Assembly: GCA_013399875.1 (NCBI GenBank)
Contig: VXAZ01003463.1
Span: 148,968 to 212,967 of the forward strand
Direction of reading: 5' to 3'
Length of the DNA: 64,000 nt
DNA from: Gymnorhina tibicen
Taxonomy: Eukaryota; Chordata; Aves; Passeriformes; Artamidae
A model generated the notes under the pieces. It was not told the DNA's origin. It did not search any database and saw only the letters and a list, made by a program, of their open reading frames with translations. Both the position numbers and the translations under genes were made by a program. Of this stretch, positions 34,450 through 46,740 are shown piece by piece (position 1 is the first letter of the stretch; each line of letters begins with the position of its first letter).

Positions 34450-35826
34450 CTAAGAGAAAAACTGTCCTTTTCTGCTCCTGTGGGGTGTTGTCTCCCTGCT
34501 TTCCCAGCTGGCAGCTCCTGAGGGAGCCCAGGACTTTCAGGATCACTTGGTCACAGTCTTGTGTTGAAACGAGTCCCGTCTGGTCACTCCAGCTTGGAGA
34601 CCATTTGAGGCTCTGGTGTGGTGCTTCATGGCAGCATCACATCTCCTCCACACGAGTTCCCACCAGCTGTCCTCCCCCACCGCCCAGCACCGTGTGAGAG
34701 GTGGGTGATTGTGAATCAGAAGTTTTCATGCATCACAAACTTTCCTGTGGTCACTTCGAACACTTTACAGGAAGGACATTTTGTTACAGCCACCCATTCA
34801 TTGCACATTTCCTGAGGGGGATGTTCTGAGAACACAGCTGATGAGCACAGCATGAAAGGACTCCATCTGGCCCCTGGTGAAGATGTGGTCCGTGATTAAC
34901 GCAGATCAGAGGATTGATGAAGTTGGAAAATGTTTAGGAAAAATATCAATTTTAGTTTTTGTTGTGGTTGAAAGGCAAGATTCACTTTTCTTACTTTGCT
35001 GGTGGAGCAGAGCAGCCCTGTTCAATTCAGGAAGGTCTTCAGCCATGATGGAAAAATGCCCAAGGATGAGAGGAAAGTTCCAAAAATAGGAGAAACTTGA
35101 TAATCTTGCATTATTATTCACATTTCCAGTGAAAAACACCTGCTTCCATCTCTGGATGTGATTTACATAAAGATGCAGATGGAAAAAAAAATAAAAGTAA
35201 AATCCTGGAATCCCACGCATGTGACCACATGGGCTGAAAATCCCTTTGCTTGCCTCAACACACCCTCTTCAAAGTGTTTCCTCTCCTCCACTGCATCTGG
35301 AGGTGGCTGAGAAGGCCACCCCCACGCAGAGAAACTGCTCTGCAGCTCCTTGACGAGAGAGACACCGAGGAATGACGTGGGCGGGACAGCTCCAGGGAAA
35401 CCCGAAGTTGCCAGAGGAAAAAGGGATTGAAAATAAACTTTTTTTTTTTTTTCCTGAGTACTTGTCCTCAAAAGGAATGCAGTGAGAGACATCGTAATTA
35501 TGGCAGGGTGTCGCTGCTCATCTGGCCCAGGGAGGGGAAAACACCAAAATCCAGCTCATGCTCTGTGGGTAGCTGGCAGTGCTGTTGGGTTTGTTCCCAA
35601 TCCAAGGAAATCAGTGCAAGGAGTTCTACAGCTTTTGGTAAAGATTTGACTCAGGCCTCATTGCACCAAATTGATGACAAAACCAGGTATTTTCTTTTTA
35701 TCTTGTTAAAAGTCAGGAGGAGAGAGGCCAGAAAACCAAGGGGCACTGGGGCATCTCTCTATTTGGTGAGAGTGAGACTGTGTTGGGGATGTAATGTCCA
35801 TTTCTGGATCAGGAGATTGGGATGGA

Positions 35827-35910
35827 GTGGAATGGAATGGAATAGAATAGAATAGAATAGAATAGAATAGAATAGAATAGAATAGAATAGAATAGAATAG
35901 AATAGAATAG
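35827..35910. repeat. (AATAG)n pentanucleotide array
   Basis: Fourteen perfect AATAG units (35841-35910) follow degenerate GGAAT units. The array abuts the 3' end of a minus-orientation CR1 fragment, so it probably grew from that element's terminal short repeat. Confidence 0.95.
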
Positions 35911-36165
35911 GAATAATCTCAGTTGGAAAAGACCTGCAAGGATCGTCTCATCCAACTGCCAGACCCCTTCAGGGCTGACCCAATGTTAAAGCAAATTCTT
36001 AAGGGCATTGTCCAAAAGCCTCTTAAACATGGCCAGGCCATTCCTCTCCAGGAATTCTGGTCCAGTGTTTGACCACACTGTCTGTAAAGAAATGATTCCC
36101 AGGGTGGAGTCTGAACCTGCCCCGATGCAGCTTTGAGCCATTCCCACACGGCCCATCCCAGGGAG
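35911..36165 (-). mobile_element. CR1 LINE 3'-end fragment, minus orientation
   Basis: It starts GGAATAATCTCAGTTGGAAAAGACC and continues with TCGTCTCATCCAACTGCCAG and the CATTGTCCAAAAGCCTCTTAAACA block of an older, divergent CR1 subfamily. Confidence 0.8.
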
Positions 36166-36329
36166 CAGAGATCAGCACCTGCCTCTCCACTTCCTACAGG
36201 GACTATGGGGATGCTCAGAGTCCTGACCAGACAGCCTGTGAGATGTTGCGGAAGCTGGGCTGGGTTTTTTGGCAAAGGGGAGCCAAAAAGTCCTGGCAGT
36301 GCCAGCTAATGCACCCAGGGGTGATTCAC

Positions 36330-36560
36330 AGCCATCAACTGCCTTTAGGAACAGTTTAAGGAGTTTAGGATAATCTTTTCCACTCAGAGGGTGATAGAGT
36401 TCAGGAACAGGCCCTCAGAGAGGTGTCCAAAACCCTGCTCTGGGGACATGTCAGGACTTGGCCAGGGAAAGCCGTGACCAAACTGATCTTGTGACACTGC
36501 CAGTCTTGCTTTGAGCAGGAGGGTGGACTACAGATCCCCAAAATCTGGTCCAGCCAAAAT
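36330..36560 (+). mobile_element. Degraded CR1-like fragment, plus orientation
   Basis: The spaced order resembles a CR1 3' region: AGTTTAGGATAATCTTTTCC, CAGAGGGTGATAGAGTTCAGG, then GAGCAGGAGGGTGGACTACAG. It is heavily decayed. Confidence 0.5.
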
Positions 36561-39500
36561 ACATAATTTATATCCACATCTAACTCTTTCAGCCATGGAT
36601 TCTGATTAATTAAAGCCGATAAAGTTATTAATAATCATTTAAATAGCACCATTTAGTGTCAAGTTTCTCATGTCTCAGCTGTGCAAAGTGAAACCATCCT
36701 TGGTTATGCAGCCCAATTCCTGCTATTTCCTGATCTGACTTCCTCCAGCTTTGCTTAACTGGGAGAAGTGACCAGCAAAGCATTTTCCAACACACACCTC
36801 TGGTTTAGGATGGGTCCAGTTATCACTGCATAAAAGTTTACATAGCAGAGAAGTCACTTTTTCTGAGATTTTTCTGGGGGAATGTTTGGATGCCTTTGGA
36901 GGTAACAATTGCTCCCTGCAAGGGGAGAGATGGCCCCGTGCCCCTGAGAGGGGACAAGGATTAGGATGAGGCAACACTGGCCAGCAGAGCAGGCAGCGCT
37001 GTGGATTTTTATGTATGTATGTCACTGTTTTATTTTTCTAATTGTGAGACGATGACCACGAGCAGAGGTGGAAAAAGCAGAAGGAAGAGTAAAACAACTG
37101 CTGTGAGTCAGCAGGGCCAGGGGTTTGTGGAGCCCTGCCTGCACAGCTGCCTGGCAGGGAACATGCCCAGGACACAGCCAGGGCCCAGCTGAGGTTCCTC
37201 TGCCTTTGGAGGTGTGCATGGGGCAGGGCTGCTGACAAGGCAGGGGGACCTCACCCTCCTTTTGACCTCTTCTGGGTCAGGGGAGATGTGCTCCTCATGG
37301 ATCCCGAGCAGATGGAGAGCACACTCAGCCTTCCCTGAGGAGGTGCAGGTCCCGGAGGGCGGGAGGCCACTGGGCTTCCTGCCGTGGGAGCCCATGTGCC
37401 ACACAGGGCTGGCAGCAGCCCAGGAACGAGAGTGAGGACCCGGAGGAATCCCAGGAAACATGTGGGAATGGGTTGTCACGGACAGCACAGAGGAGCTGTA
37501 GGAGAGGGACTTTTTCTGGGGCAGAGGAAGCCCAGTCCTTCCCACAGCACTTCCAGGTCTGTGGTTGCCCACAAGTCAACAGGAAAGGAAGCCTCGAAAA
37601 GGCTGACCAGTTTTTGGAAGCTCAGCAAGGCCACTGGGGTCAGACAAAGCAGAAAAACCAAGTCTCCAGACCTGAAATATCCCTTTTGTTTTTGCCCCTC
37701 TCATTTTCAGTGGGTGCAGTGGGAGAACATCCCAAGCCTTGCTTGGGATGGATCTGCACCCGAGGCCTGTGACGAGTAATTCATTTAACTCCGTTCAGCT
37801 TTGCTTTTCTAAAAGTTTTTGTCCCAAAAAGCAGTCTTCCCTTCCTGCCAAAAGCAGGCTAATTGTTTGCTGGATTGGTCCAAGTCCTGGAGTCATTCAG
37901 CTCCCTGGCAAGATTCCGCTGATTTTGCAATGTCTGGTAGGGCCTGGTCATATGTCATCTTCCTGATTAAAGAACCCCACATCTGTGTGTTTCAGAAGGG
38001 TTCCAGAAAAGGCCAAGAGCAGCAGAAATCACATGCAGGGCTCCTTAACATGCACAGTGCAGAGTTAGGCACGAAGGAAAGAAATTAGGATGGGAAATGT
38101 AATGGGACCTTGAGGTCTTGCACTGACGTTAATGAAAGTAACAACGTAAAACAGTGACCGATGGGCTGCTGGTTATCCTGTCTTTGATTAAAGTGAAATT
38201 CATCTCCATTTAATATCTAAAGGTCTTTAAGTAGGGGAGAGGCTGCTTCAGGGCGCTGTGGCTGCGGTGGAAGGAGCAGAAGCTGGATGCTGTACCTCAC
38301 GGGCATGCCTGAACACATGTGAGACGGGGACGAGCGGGACCGGCCCCGTGAGGACGTCACCGTGCCCTCGGGAGGTTACGTAAGTTGTTTTGCTTGATCC
38401 CCAGCAAGAGGCCAGGCATGAAAGGGGAGCATGGAAAATAGAAGGCAAATGGGTTTAGCTCCTGGGCTTGTGGTTTTCGCCCTGGTGCTTCTCGCTCTCC
38501 TCCCCTCCCCTTAATTGAGCTCCTTGCGCAGTTTCAGGAGAAGGTGGCAAAGATGGGATCACTGCCTGTCCTGTCCTAGGGTAAAGTCTAGGAGTGAACA
38601 GATTTAATCAACCAGTTATCAGACTGAGCAGCACTTGCTGGCTCCTGTCTGTGGGACTCATCTCAGGTCACTTTTGCTTTTAGCAGGAGAGTTCCTGGTA
38701 ACATTTGATGTTACCACAGGGTTTTGCATTGCCTGTGATCAACCACAGCTCCCACTTGCACAAGACTTGGTCCCAGGCCTCTTTCCATCACTGAGATGAT
38801 CCAAGATTCTGGGCAGATTCACAGTGGTCTCTCCTGCATGCTGAGCAAGTTGCCACCAAAACCTCGCTGTTGAGCTGTGATAGGTGCTGACTGCCTCAAT
38901 GCTTGATAAAACATCTATAAAATCACTGCTCTTTGCTCTGCCCTGAGTGATTTCCTCCCATTCCCCACCAAAATGAGTTGCTGGATGAATCAGAGCCTGG
39001 GGTTTTTGTTGGTTTATTTGGAAACCCGCAGGATCTCTTTGGTTAGATAAAGATTTGCCTCAACCTTTCACCTCTATTTGCCACTCTGCTCCTGCTGGCT
39101 GGGAAAGGGGGCAGAGTACCAAAAGCTCTTTCCTTGAGCCACAACAGCAGCAGTAGGAGAAGTGCCAGAGGTCCCAAAGAAATTCTCTGGGTGGAGAAAG
39201 AAGGAAGGACAGGGAAAGAGGGAAGGGAAAGGTACAGTTGCAGGGGTTTTCCCTGACTCACCATGGCCATGGGATGTCCAGGCCTGGCTGTTGTGAAAAT
39301 CAGGCTGTATGACCTCATGAGTGCCTTGCCCCAAACAAAATGTGCTGGGTTTGTCTCAGCCGAGAATGGGCTGGGACTGCTGCTCTCCCAGACTGGAGCG
39401 GGGGCCTGGGCTGGGATGGCTCCACAGGGAATGTGGCAGCTCCATCCCAGGGCACAGCTCGGGGAGGCTGAGGGAGTGTGGAACTCAGAATGGTTCTTCT

Positions 39501-41606
39501 GAGCAGCTGTGCTTGATATCTGGGAGCAGTGAAGGGAGGGCAACTTGTCCATTTTCATCCCAAAAACGAATGTAATGAGAGTAATGCACGTGAATAAATG
39601 CCTAAATATCATTTCCAAGGTGTAGGGCATCCAGCACTTCCAAGGGAAGTTGAGGAGAGTTGATGATTGCTTATGACCTGTGATTAATTTTTCTTAATCT
39701 TTTCTAGAAAATAATTAGAAAAGGATTTGACTTTCCATTATATGAGACAGACAATTATTTTCCACCATAAGGTTAGTTTTTTATGACCATTCCTTCTATC
39801 TCAATATAATGAGTCCTAAGCTCTAATACCTCACGTGTCCAGATTAAATTAGTTCAAGTAAACTGAAATATTCTGAAAATCAGGAATCACGGCTAAAGAG
39901 CAACATTTTGAACAGAGGAATGCACTGAAATTTCACTTTCAGTCTGAGAACTGACGACAGTAGCAGAATTAAACTTCTTCTTTGGAAGACATGTGTTTGT
40001 GGTTGAAGCACATAATCCAATATGTGATGTGCAGCTGAAATGCCTCCAAACCCCCCAGAGTCTAAACTTTCATGACGAATTGATTGTGCTTCCATGGCAT
40101 TTGGATCCTGCTCAGGAACACCGGGGGAACTGCCTCGGAACCCTTTAGTCCCAGGGGCTGTATCCCGTAGGGGTGGTTCATGCACGTGCAGCAGTGAAAA
40201 CCCGGCTTTGGAAGCCTGCTGTGCTTTCTACAAACGCCCTTGTCGCTGTCTCCAGTTCCTCTGATAACGTTAATCCCGTGCTTCCGAGCATCCATTTGTG
40301 ATGGAGAGTCGGGGTAACGTTTGGTGCGTTTCAGGTGTGTTTTATTGGGGATCAGGAGACAAACCTGAGGTAGGATACGGGCGGGTATTTTCTTGGATCG
40401 CAGCTCATTTTGTGCACGTGCTTTTGGAGGCGGTGAGAGCAGGGATAACCTCTGGCAGAGCTCGAAATGAAGACAGCTCAGAGTCCATTGTCCTTGACTG
40501 CCAGAGCTTGCAGAGGATCCTGAGCCCAGCTTTGCTGTCCCTTTTTTGTCCCGTGCTGTCCATGCAGGGGCTGGGATGGCCAGGAACAGGCAGCAGGACA
40601 CGGTGTGAGGTTGGTAAGGGGTGTGAGGGAAAAGTGACCCTCAGCATGGGCCAGGAGGACACTGGCCTGCAGGAGAGCCTGGCCAGCCTCTCTGTGTGCC
40701 CTGGAGCAGCATCACTGCTCCTGGGGTCATTCCTGGATGGTCCCAGCCTCACACCAGGTGAGGTGGGATTTGTCACACCCAACCCACCAGCATCCCACAC
40801 TGTAGCTGCCCCACACCAGCACCGCACCTGAGACAAACTCTGCCTTCAGGCTGGCGTGGGCACAGCCATCCTGAGCCCGTGGCAGAGCTGGGAACGATCA
40901 GGAATGCCGTAATTTCAAGTAGCTGCTGTCCAACTCTCAGTGCGTTTCTAAGCAAGCTGTACATTCACTCTTTCAGACTCCTTGGAAAACCCCAGGCAAG
41001 ATCCACTCTGAGCTCTGGCAAGATGACAGATCGTTCTCTTCAACATGCAAAGCAGTTTTCTTCTTTCTCCAACTCCCACAAGAGTTTCTTGCGAGAAGAG
41101 GAAGTGGGCAGTGGTGTCCCAGTGCCCTTCCAGTGCAGAGTTTGTGTCTGGCTGTGTTTTCAGGACACCTCCCAGTGATGCGACCCTTCCCAAGGTGCAA
41201 GGTCACGGAGTTCAGCTGGGAACACAGAAAATCAATGTAGGAGAGAAAAGGACTCGAGGAAATGGAAAGAGGAAGCACTGGCCAACACCTTGCACTTCCT
41301 GCTTTTCTCTGTGGTGAGAGAAAATACCAAAGAAAAGGCCCAGCACATGTTTTCCAGGGATTCCTTTGTTTTTAAGGAAGGAATAAGAGCCTGATGACAA
41401 CAAAATGGTGAGGCAGAGCTGGAAAATCAGTGTTTGAGGGAGGGTGAGCACTCTTGGCTGCCCGGTGCTGTTCCAGGTGCTGCTCCGAGGGCGTGTTTGG
41501 AACAAAACTGGAAGGAGGGCACAACCTCCTCTGGGGAATTATGGGTTTTCCCAGAAGACCCCAACAACTATGGAGTGTAATTTCTGAGTCTGGGGAGGGT
41601 TAGGTT
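36561..41606. other. Intergenic, no gene seen (5 kb)
   Basis: No recognisable coding sequence, RNA gene or transposon. The open frames at 37.1-37.8 and 39.0-40.8 kb overlap on both strands and have no known domain. Confidence 0.45.
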
Positions 41607-41815
41607 GATATCAGGGAAAGGTTCTTCCCCCAGAGGGTGCTGGGCACTGCCCAGGCTCCCCAGGGAATGGGCACGGCCCCGAGGCTGCCAGAGCTCCAGG
41701 AGCGTTTGGGCAGCGCTGCCAGGGATACCCAGGCTGGGGTTGTTGGGGTGTCTGGGCAGGGACAGGGGCTGGACTGGATGATCCAGTGGCTCAGGATATC
41801 CTATGATTCTATGAA
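41607..41815 (+). mobile_element. CR1 LINE 3'-end fragment, plus orientation
   Basis: It reads GGTTCTTCCCCCAGAGGGTGC through to CAGGATATCCTATGATTCTATGA, the intact CR1 3' terminus. The LTR-like sequence follows directly. Confidence 0.9.
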
Positions 41816-41816
41816 A

Positions 41817-42549
41817 ATTCCTCCTCTGTGTGTGGCAAGTATTTGCAGCTCTTCAGGGACTCTCTCCAGAGCTTTTCTCTCAAAGCCCCTGTCTTGGCGT
41901 GACTTTATGCTGTTGTATCCCCTATCACTGCTCTATGCCCAGACACGATTCCTGAGCCTTTCTATGCCTTTAAAACTGGATGCAAGAGACAGAGAAAAAA
42001 AAACTGAGCGAACTTTTCAAAACAGTTTGTGCTTCAAGGACACAGAGATTAGCTACTTCTGCGGCGGGCAGAGGAAGCACTTCTTCTGGCTTTTCGGTCA
42101 GCTTCTTCGGCTCTGTTTCTTCGGAGAGGGACGGAGAGTTGAGTTTTTTTTCCTCTTGGGACTTCGGTTTTTTTTTTTCCTTCTTCTCTTCTGGACTTGT
42201 TCAGAACACCAGAACATCAGAACCCCACCGGGGGACCTTCCACCGGCCTGGAGGGGGGCCCCCCACGCCAACCCAGCTCCGAGGAGGAGGAGAGAGACCG
42301 CACCCACAGAAGGACTCTAAAATCTTTCAGGTTTTGTCTCCAGAGCGAGAGATTTTATTATTTAGCATTATTAGTATTGTTTTCCTGTGTGTTTGTTAAA
42401 TAAATAGTTTTTATTTTCTCCTTCACTTTCCTCCAAGGAAAATTTGTTTTTCCCGAACCTGGTTGGGGGGAGGGATGGCTGTAACCTGCCTTCCCTTGAG
42501 GAGACGTTCCTTTTGGACGTTTCCCTGAATTTGGCCTAAACCACCACAC
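41817..42549 (+). mobile_element. Probable solo or 5'-truncated endogenous retrovirus LTR
   Basis: The segment ends CTAAACCACCACA, a typical LTR CA terminus. It has a polyadenylation signal AATAAA (about 42401-42406) followed by a U5-like stretch with GTAACCTGCC and GGACGTTTCC. Pyrimidine-rich and GC-rich blocks precede it. No matching TG-start inverted terminus, primer-binding site or gag/pol/env frame is seen, so it is a decayed or solo LTR. The 5' limit is a guess. Assignment to avian ERV LTRs rests on general resemblance. Confidence 0.5.
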
Positions 42550-44769
42550 CCCCAAAACAAAAAAGCGACGCTAATTTATTAGGCCCGTGATACAAAGATA
42601 AGGCATTCTGGTTCCCTCGGGGGAAATCAGGGATTTTTGGACCGCCAACCCTTCCAGCAGAGGAGTTTTCCTGGGCCATGCCCAGCAGCAGCTCCCAGAT
42701 TCCGTTTTCAGCACCAAGGTTCTTCCTTAGCACTTTTGGGATTTTTTTAAAAAATCCCGTTATTAGCAAGGAAGCACCAACGCTGCAGCCAAGGAGAGGG
42801 ACGCCCCAGCAGGGTGCTCTCAACCACAGTCACATCCCCGTGTTAATTATCAGGAATTAGAGCAGGGCTGTGCAGTGGTGGTGACGAGGCCTGCTGGGCC
42901 CAGGGACCTGGAGCGAAGCTTTGCAGCCCCTCCTGCCTCTGGGAAGCGCCAGATCCCTGGATATTTTGTGTTAATGCCTTGGTCTTTCTGTGGTTTTCAT
43001 CAGAAATTCCAGCCATGCTCTTAGCAAGCCCTGTTGATACAAGCTCCGGTGAAACTGGTACTTTCCAGAAAAAGGGAGAAAAAGATCATGTCTTGGTGCA
43101 AAAATTCGTGGCTTGCACTTTCTGGGACATTGCTTTTTCCTCGTGGGGCTGAGCTTTGGGAAAAACAAACAAAAAAATTTTGGTTTCAGTTTCTTTTCTG
43201 TGATGTTCCCTTTTGTCTTTAACATAAACTGTTCATTTTCATTCTCTGGTGGGCAATTGCTAATGAGGAGTGGAGAAACAAATCTCCTTCTTCCCTTTGG
43301 ACGTTGATCTTCCTGGAAAAAAAAAAAAATCAGGAATGATGTGAGTTTCCACATTCAGTAATACAGGTCCCCATTAAAAGGAGATAAGGGAGTTATTTGT
43401 TCTGAGTAGGCTTCAGGCTATTTTAGAATCCCGGAATGTAAACAGACTGCAGCCTATAAACTTCTGAAAACCACCAGAGAAAAAACTCCCTCCCTGTTAG
43501 AAGCCGGGATTCCTGCTAACGGACGGGAGTGGATTTTTCCTTCCTGGATTACGTGCTGGAGCGACTGCTGCTCAACGCACTCATTTTGCCCATTTGATAG
43601 GATTTGGAAAGAATGGTAAAAATAGGAAGTTTCTAGGAACCCTTTAAGATGTGTGAAACCAGATTAGCTGAGTTCTCTCGCAGTTACGCAGGGAACTTTG
43701 CTGCTTTTCACGCTGAGTTTCGTTGTTTTCTCTTTCATCCTCGAGCTTCCTCTCTGAGTGGTTTGGTTACAGATCCCCGGATTTACTCATTTTCCCTTGT
43801 TTTTGTGGGTGGCTCGGGATGCAACAGGAGGGAGAACTTGCAAAACTGAACAAAATCAGCTGTGCCACCTCGAGTGAGGGCCGTGAGTCATTTCTATTTG
43901 GGGGACACAGAGAGGAGAGCTGAGCAGTGATGGCTCACCCTGACCTAAATGTCATTAATTCCAAACAACCCCGAGGAGTGATTTCCCCTCCACACTGTTG
44001 AATAATTAATTAATCTGTGCTTATTGCAGCTCGGGAGGTTGGAGTGGTGAGATTTTAATGCGATCTCTCTTGATACAGCAGGGCCAGAAGAGCTGTGTCA
44101 CACCCCAGGGGATCTCCTGCTGGGATGGGATGGGGCATGGGACAGGCCTTGCCCTTTTCCTGCTGGATACTCCTGGTTTTGGCTCAAGACCAGCAGGTTT
44201 TGCTTTCCCCTGCAGTGCCTAAACCAGCTACACTTCACTTTTAAAAGGCTCAGCCTTCAGCTGGCAGTGCTGCCGCCAAAATGCACCCTTGACAATAACA
44301 TCCTAATCCCATAAATCCATAAATCCATAAATCACATCCTTCCTTCTTGAAAGCAAATCTCTGACTGGAACTTAAAAGCAACAAAAAAATGTTTGGAATT
44401 GTACATGGCATGTACCTCCCGGGGCAGATAATTAATAAAGTTATTTTCTAATTTCTCTTTTACAAGAAGGAAGTTACTTTGTCTAATCTTCATGGAATTT
44501 AACATAAGAGGACTTGTAGAATGAGTCAGGTCTGTTGTGTTTTCTTCTGCATAGTTACAATAGTTTTCTTTTCAGTTTTATTTATTCTTTTTTAACAAAA
44601 GTCAGCTTAAGAGTTTTTTTTACCCTTGTCCTGTTATCCTTTAAGTGAATATATGTGACCGCTAAACAAAATGCACGCTGAAGTCCTTGTTGCTTAGTGA
44701 GTTTTACACCCTTTAAAATGAAGTTATTTGGACCTTAAAACACCCCGAATGTGTTTTGTAGTGAAGGAT
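42550..44769. other. Intergenic, no gene seen
   Basis: AT-leaning DNA with a poly(A) run near 43318 and a short CATAAATC triplicate at about 44310-44335. No gene is recognised. Confidence 0.45.
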
Positions 44770-44934
44770 CAGCACAGGGTGCCCAGAGAATCTGTGGCTG
44801 CCCCATCCCTGGGAGTGTCCAAGGCCAGGCTGGAGCAGCCCGGGATAGTGGAAGGTGTCCCTGCCCATGGACTGCAGAGGAATGAGGTGACCTTTAAGGT
44901 CTTTTCCAACCCAAACCATTCAGTGATTCCGTGA
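44770..44934 (+). mobile_element. CR1 LINE 3'-end fragment, plus orientation
   Basis: It reads CAGCACAGGGTGCCCAGAGAA through CCTTTAAGGTCTTTTCCAACCC to CAGTGATTCCGTGA. Confidence 0.87.
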
Positions 44935-45367
44935 TCAAAGCTGAAGGGAAAGATCAAGTGACTCATTAAAAACACTGGCACTAAACAAAGGCACCTTACT
45001 CAAATGTTTATACAACGCCATGACCCTGAGTTGCTTTGGCACCTGAACTCCTGCACTGTGACTGTTCCTGCTTAAAACCACTCCAGAATTTAAGCAGCTG
45101 CGTATTTCCAGAGCCTCTTGGTCACTACTAAACACCTGCTGGGAGTGAGGGAACACTGAAGTGTTCCCCTGCGTCACAGCAAAAGTATGAGCCCTTCCCA
45201 GGACTGAATCCCAAAACCTGGACTAGCACTCAGCGGAGCTGCTTAAATCATTAAATCCTCGTACAGACATTTTACCCCCGTGGGAGAGAACCAAAAACCT
45301 TCCAAGCACTGGGAGATCCTGCAAACGTCTCTGCAGCTCTGAAATGAATCAGAGAACCGCAGGGAAT

Positions 45368-45418
45368 GACAGAACCGGTTAGGTGGAAAAGACCTCTGGG
45401 ATCATCGAGTCCAACCTG
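45368..45418 (-). mobile_element. Short CR1 3'-end remnant, minus orientation
   Basis: GTGGAAAAGACCTCTGGGATCATCGAGTCCAACCTGAG is the reverse complement of a CR1 3' end. It is immediately followed by a plus-orientation copy, so the two meet head to head. Confidence 0.75.
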
Positions 45419-45424
45419 AGCATG

Positions 45425-45625
45425 TAGTGGCAGGACAGGGGAATGGCTTTTAGCTGGCAGAGGGGAAATTCAGGTGGGATACTGGGAAAAAATCCTTCCC
45501 TGTGAGGGTGGGCAGGCCCTGGCACAGGGTGCCCAGAGGAGCAGTGGCTGCCCCTGGATCCCTGGAAGTGTCCAAGGCCGGGTTGGATGGGGTTTGGAGC
45601 AACCTGGGATAGTGGAAGGCGCTCC
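45425..45625 (+). mobile_element. CR1 LINE fragment, plus orientation
   Basis: It reads GTGGCAGGACAGGGGAATGGC through GTGAGGGTGGGCAGGCCCTGG to GGGATAGTGGAAGGCG; the extreme 3' end is missing. Confidence 0.85.
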
Positions 45626-45796
45626 TGTTTTTCTGTCTCTATTTTTGCATAAAAGTGGATGGGAAAAGGAAATCAAACACAAGGTAAAGGGAGAAAAAGG
45701 AAAGAAAGCAAAGTGCGGAGAACTGGGAAAAAACCCCACCTGTTTAAACAGTTAAATGAGCTCTACAGGAGCTCTGGCTCCAAGGATGTGAGGGAA

Positions 45797-45935
45797 TGTG
45801 GCTCCAAGACCAGGTTAGATGGGGTTTGGAGAAACCTGAGATAGTGGAAAGTGTCCCTGACCACGGAATAGGGGGAATGAGATGAGGTTTAAGTTCCCTT
45901 CCAACCCAGACCAGTGTGGGACTCTGTGATTCTCT
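45797..45935 (+). mobile_element. CR1 LINE 3'-end fragment, plus orientation
   Basis: It reads TGTGGCTCCAAGACCAGGTTAGATGG to CTTCCAACCCAGACCAGTGTGGG and GATTCTCTCA. It lies about 170 bases after the previous truncated copy and may be its displaced 3' part. Confidence 0.82.
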
Positions 45936-46419
45936 CACAGCTTTACGGGAGAAGGGCAGATCCCCCCTGCAGCCCTCGGCCCAAGCAGTTGTCCAAAGGG
46001 TTCTGTGGTCCAGCACCAGGAACTCCTTTCCCATAAGGAATATTTGTGTTTCTTGGACTGCAGGATCAGCCTGTGCCCGTCTCTACCCTAAAAGCTGCCC
46101 CGTGATTTGCCTGAAGATAATTAAAGACAGTCTCACCACCGTGCTCTGAACCAGCTGTGTTTATTCAGGAAAACACCTGTGCCCCCCGTATTTAAACTGC
46201 AATAATTAACACAATTTCACTTTACATGGGAGAATTGTTTTGACATTTCCTATGTGTCATTGCTAAAGCCCCAGTGAACACTCACAACACAGTCGAGTTT
46301 AAACATGACAAATATCCTTTAGGTATAAAGGCTCTGCAGTACTGCTCATAATTCTGCCTGCCAGAGGCAAAAGTCCTGCTCTTCCCACCACTGTCAAGCT
46401 TGGAAGTATTTTAAATACT

Positions 46420-46502
46420 TCATAGGAAGTATTTTAAAATTAAAATATTAAAATATAAAAGTATTTTAATATTAAAATATTCATAGGAAGTATTTTAAAA
46501 TT
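46420..46502. repeat. AT-rich tandem duplication, 22-bp copies 61 bp apart around a palindrome
   Basis: TCATAGGAAGTATTTTAAAATT occurs identically at 46420-46441 and 46481-46502. Between them AATATTAAAATA and TATTTTAATATT form an inverted repeat. Confidence 0.85.
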
Positions 46503-46604
46503 GCACATAATTAGCATTTTTCAGCGTTAAACTTCTTCGTCTAAAGCACGAGACGTAGAAATTGCCGATTTCAGATTGTGATCGGTGTGAATATTGGAGT
46601 CGAA

Positions 46605-46740
46605 GGGTCCCAGACTGGTTTGGGTTGGAAGGGACCTTAAAGCTCATCTCATTCCCCCCATTCCATGGACAGGGACGCCTTCCACTATCCCAGGCTGCTC
46701 CAGGCCCTGTCCAACCTGGCCTTGGAGCCACGTTCCCTCA
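46605..46740 (-). mobile_element. CR1 LINE 3'-end fragment, minus orientation
   Basis: It begins GGGTCCCAGACTGGTTTGGG, continues GGAAGGGACCTTAAAGCTCATC, and ends after CCTGGCCTTGGAGCC. Confidence 0.85.
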
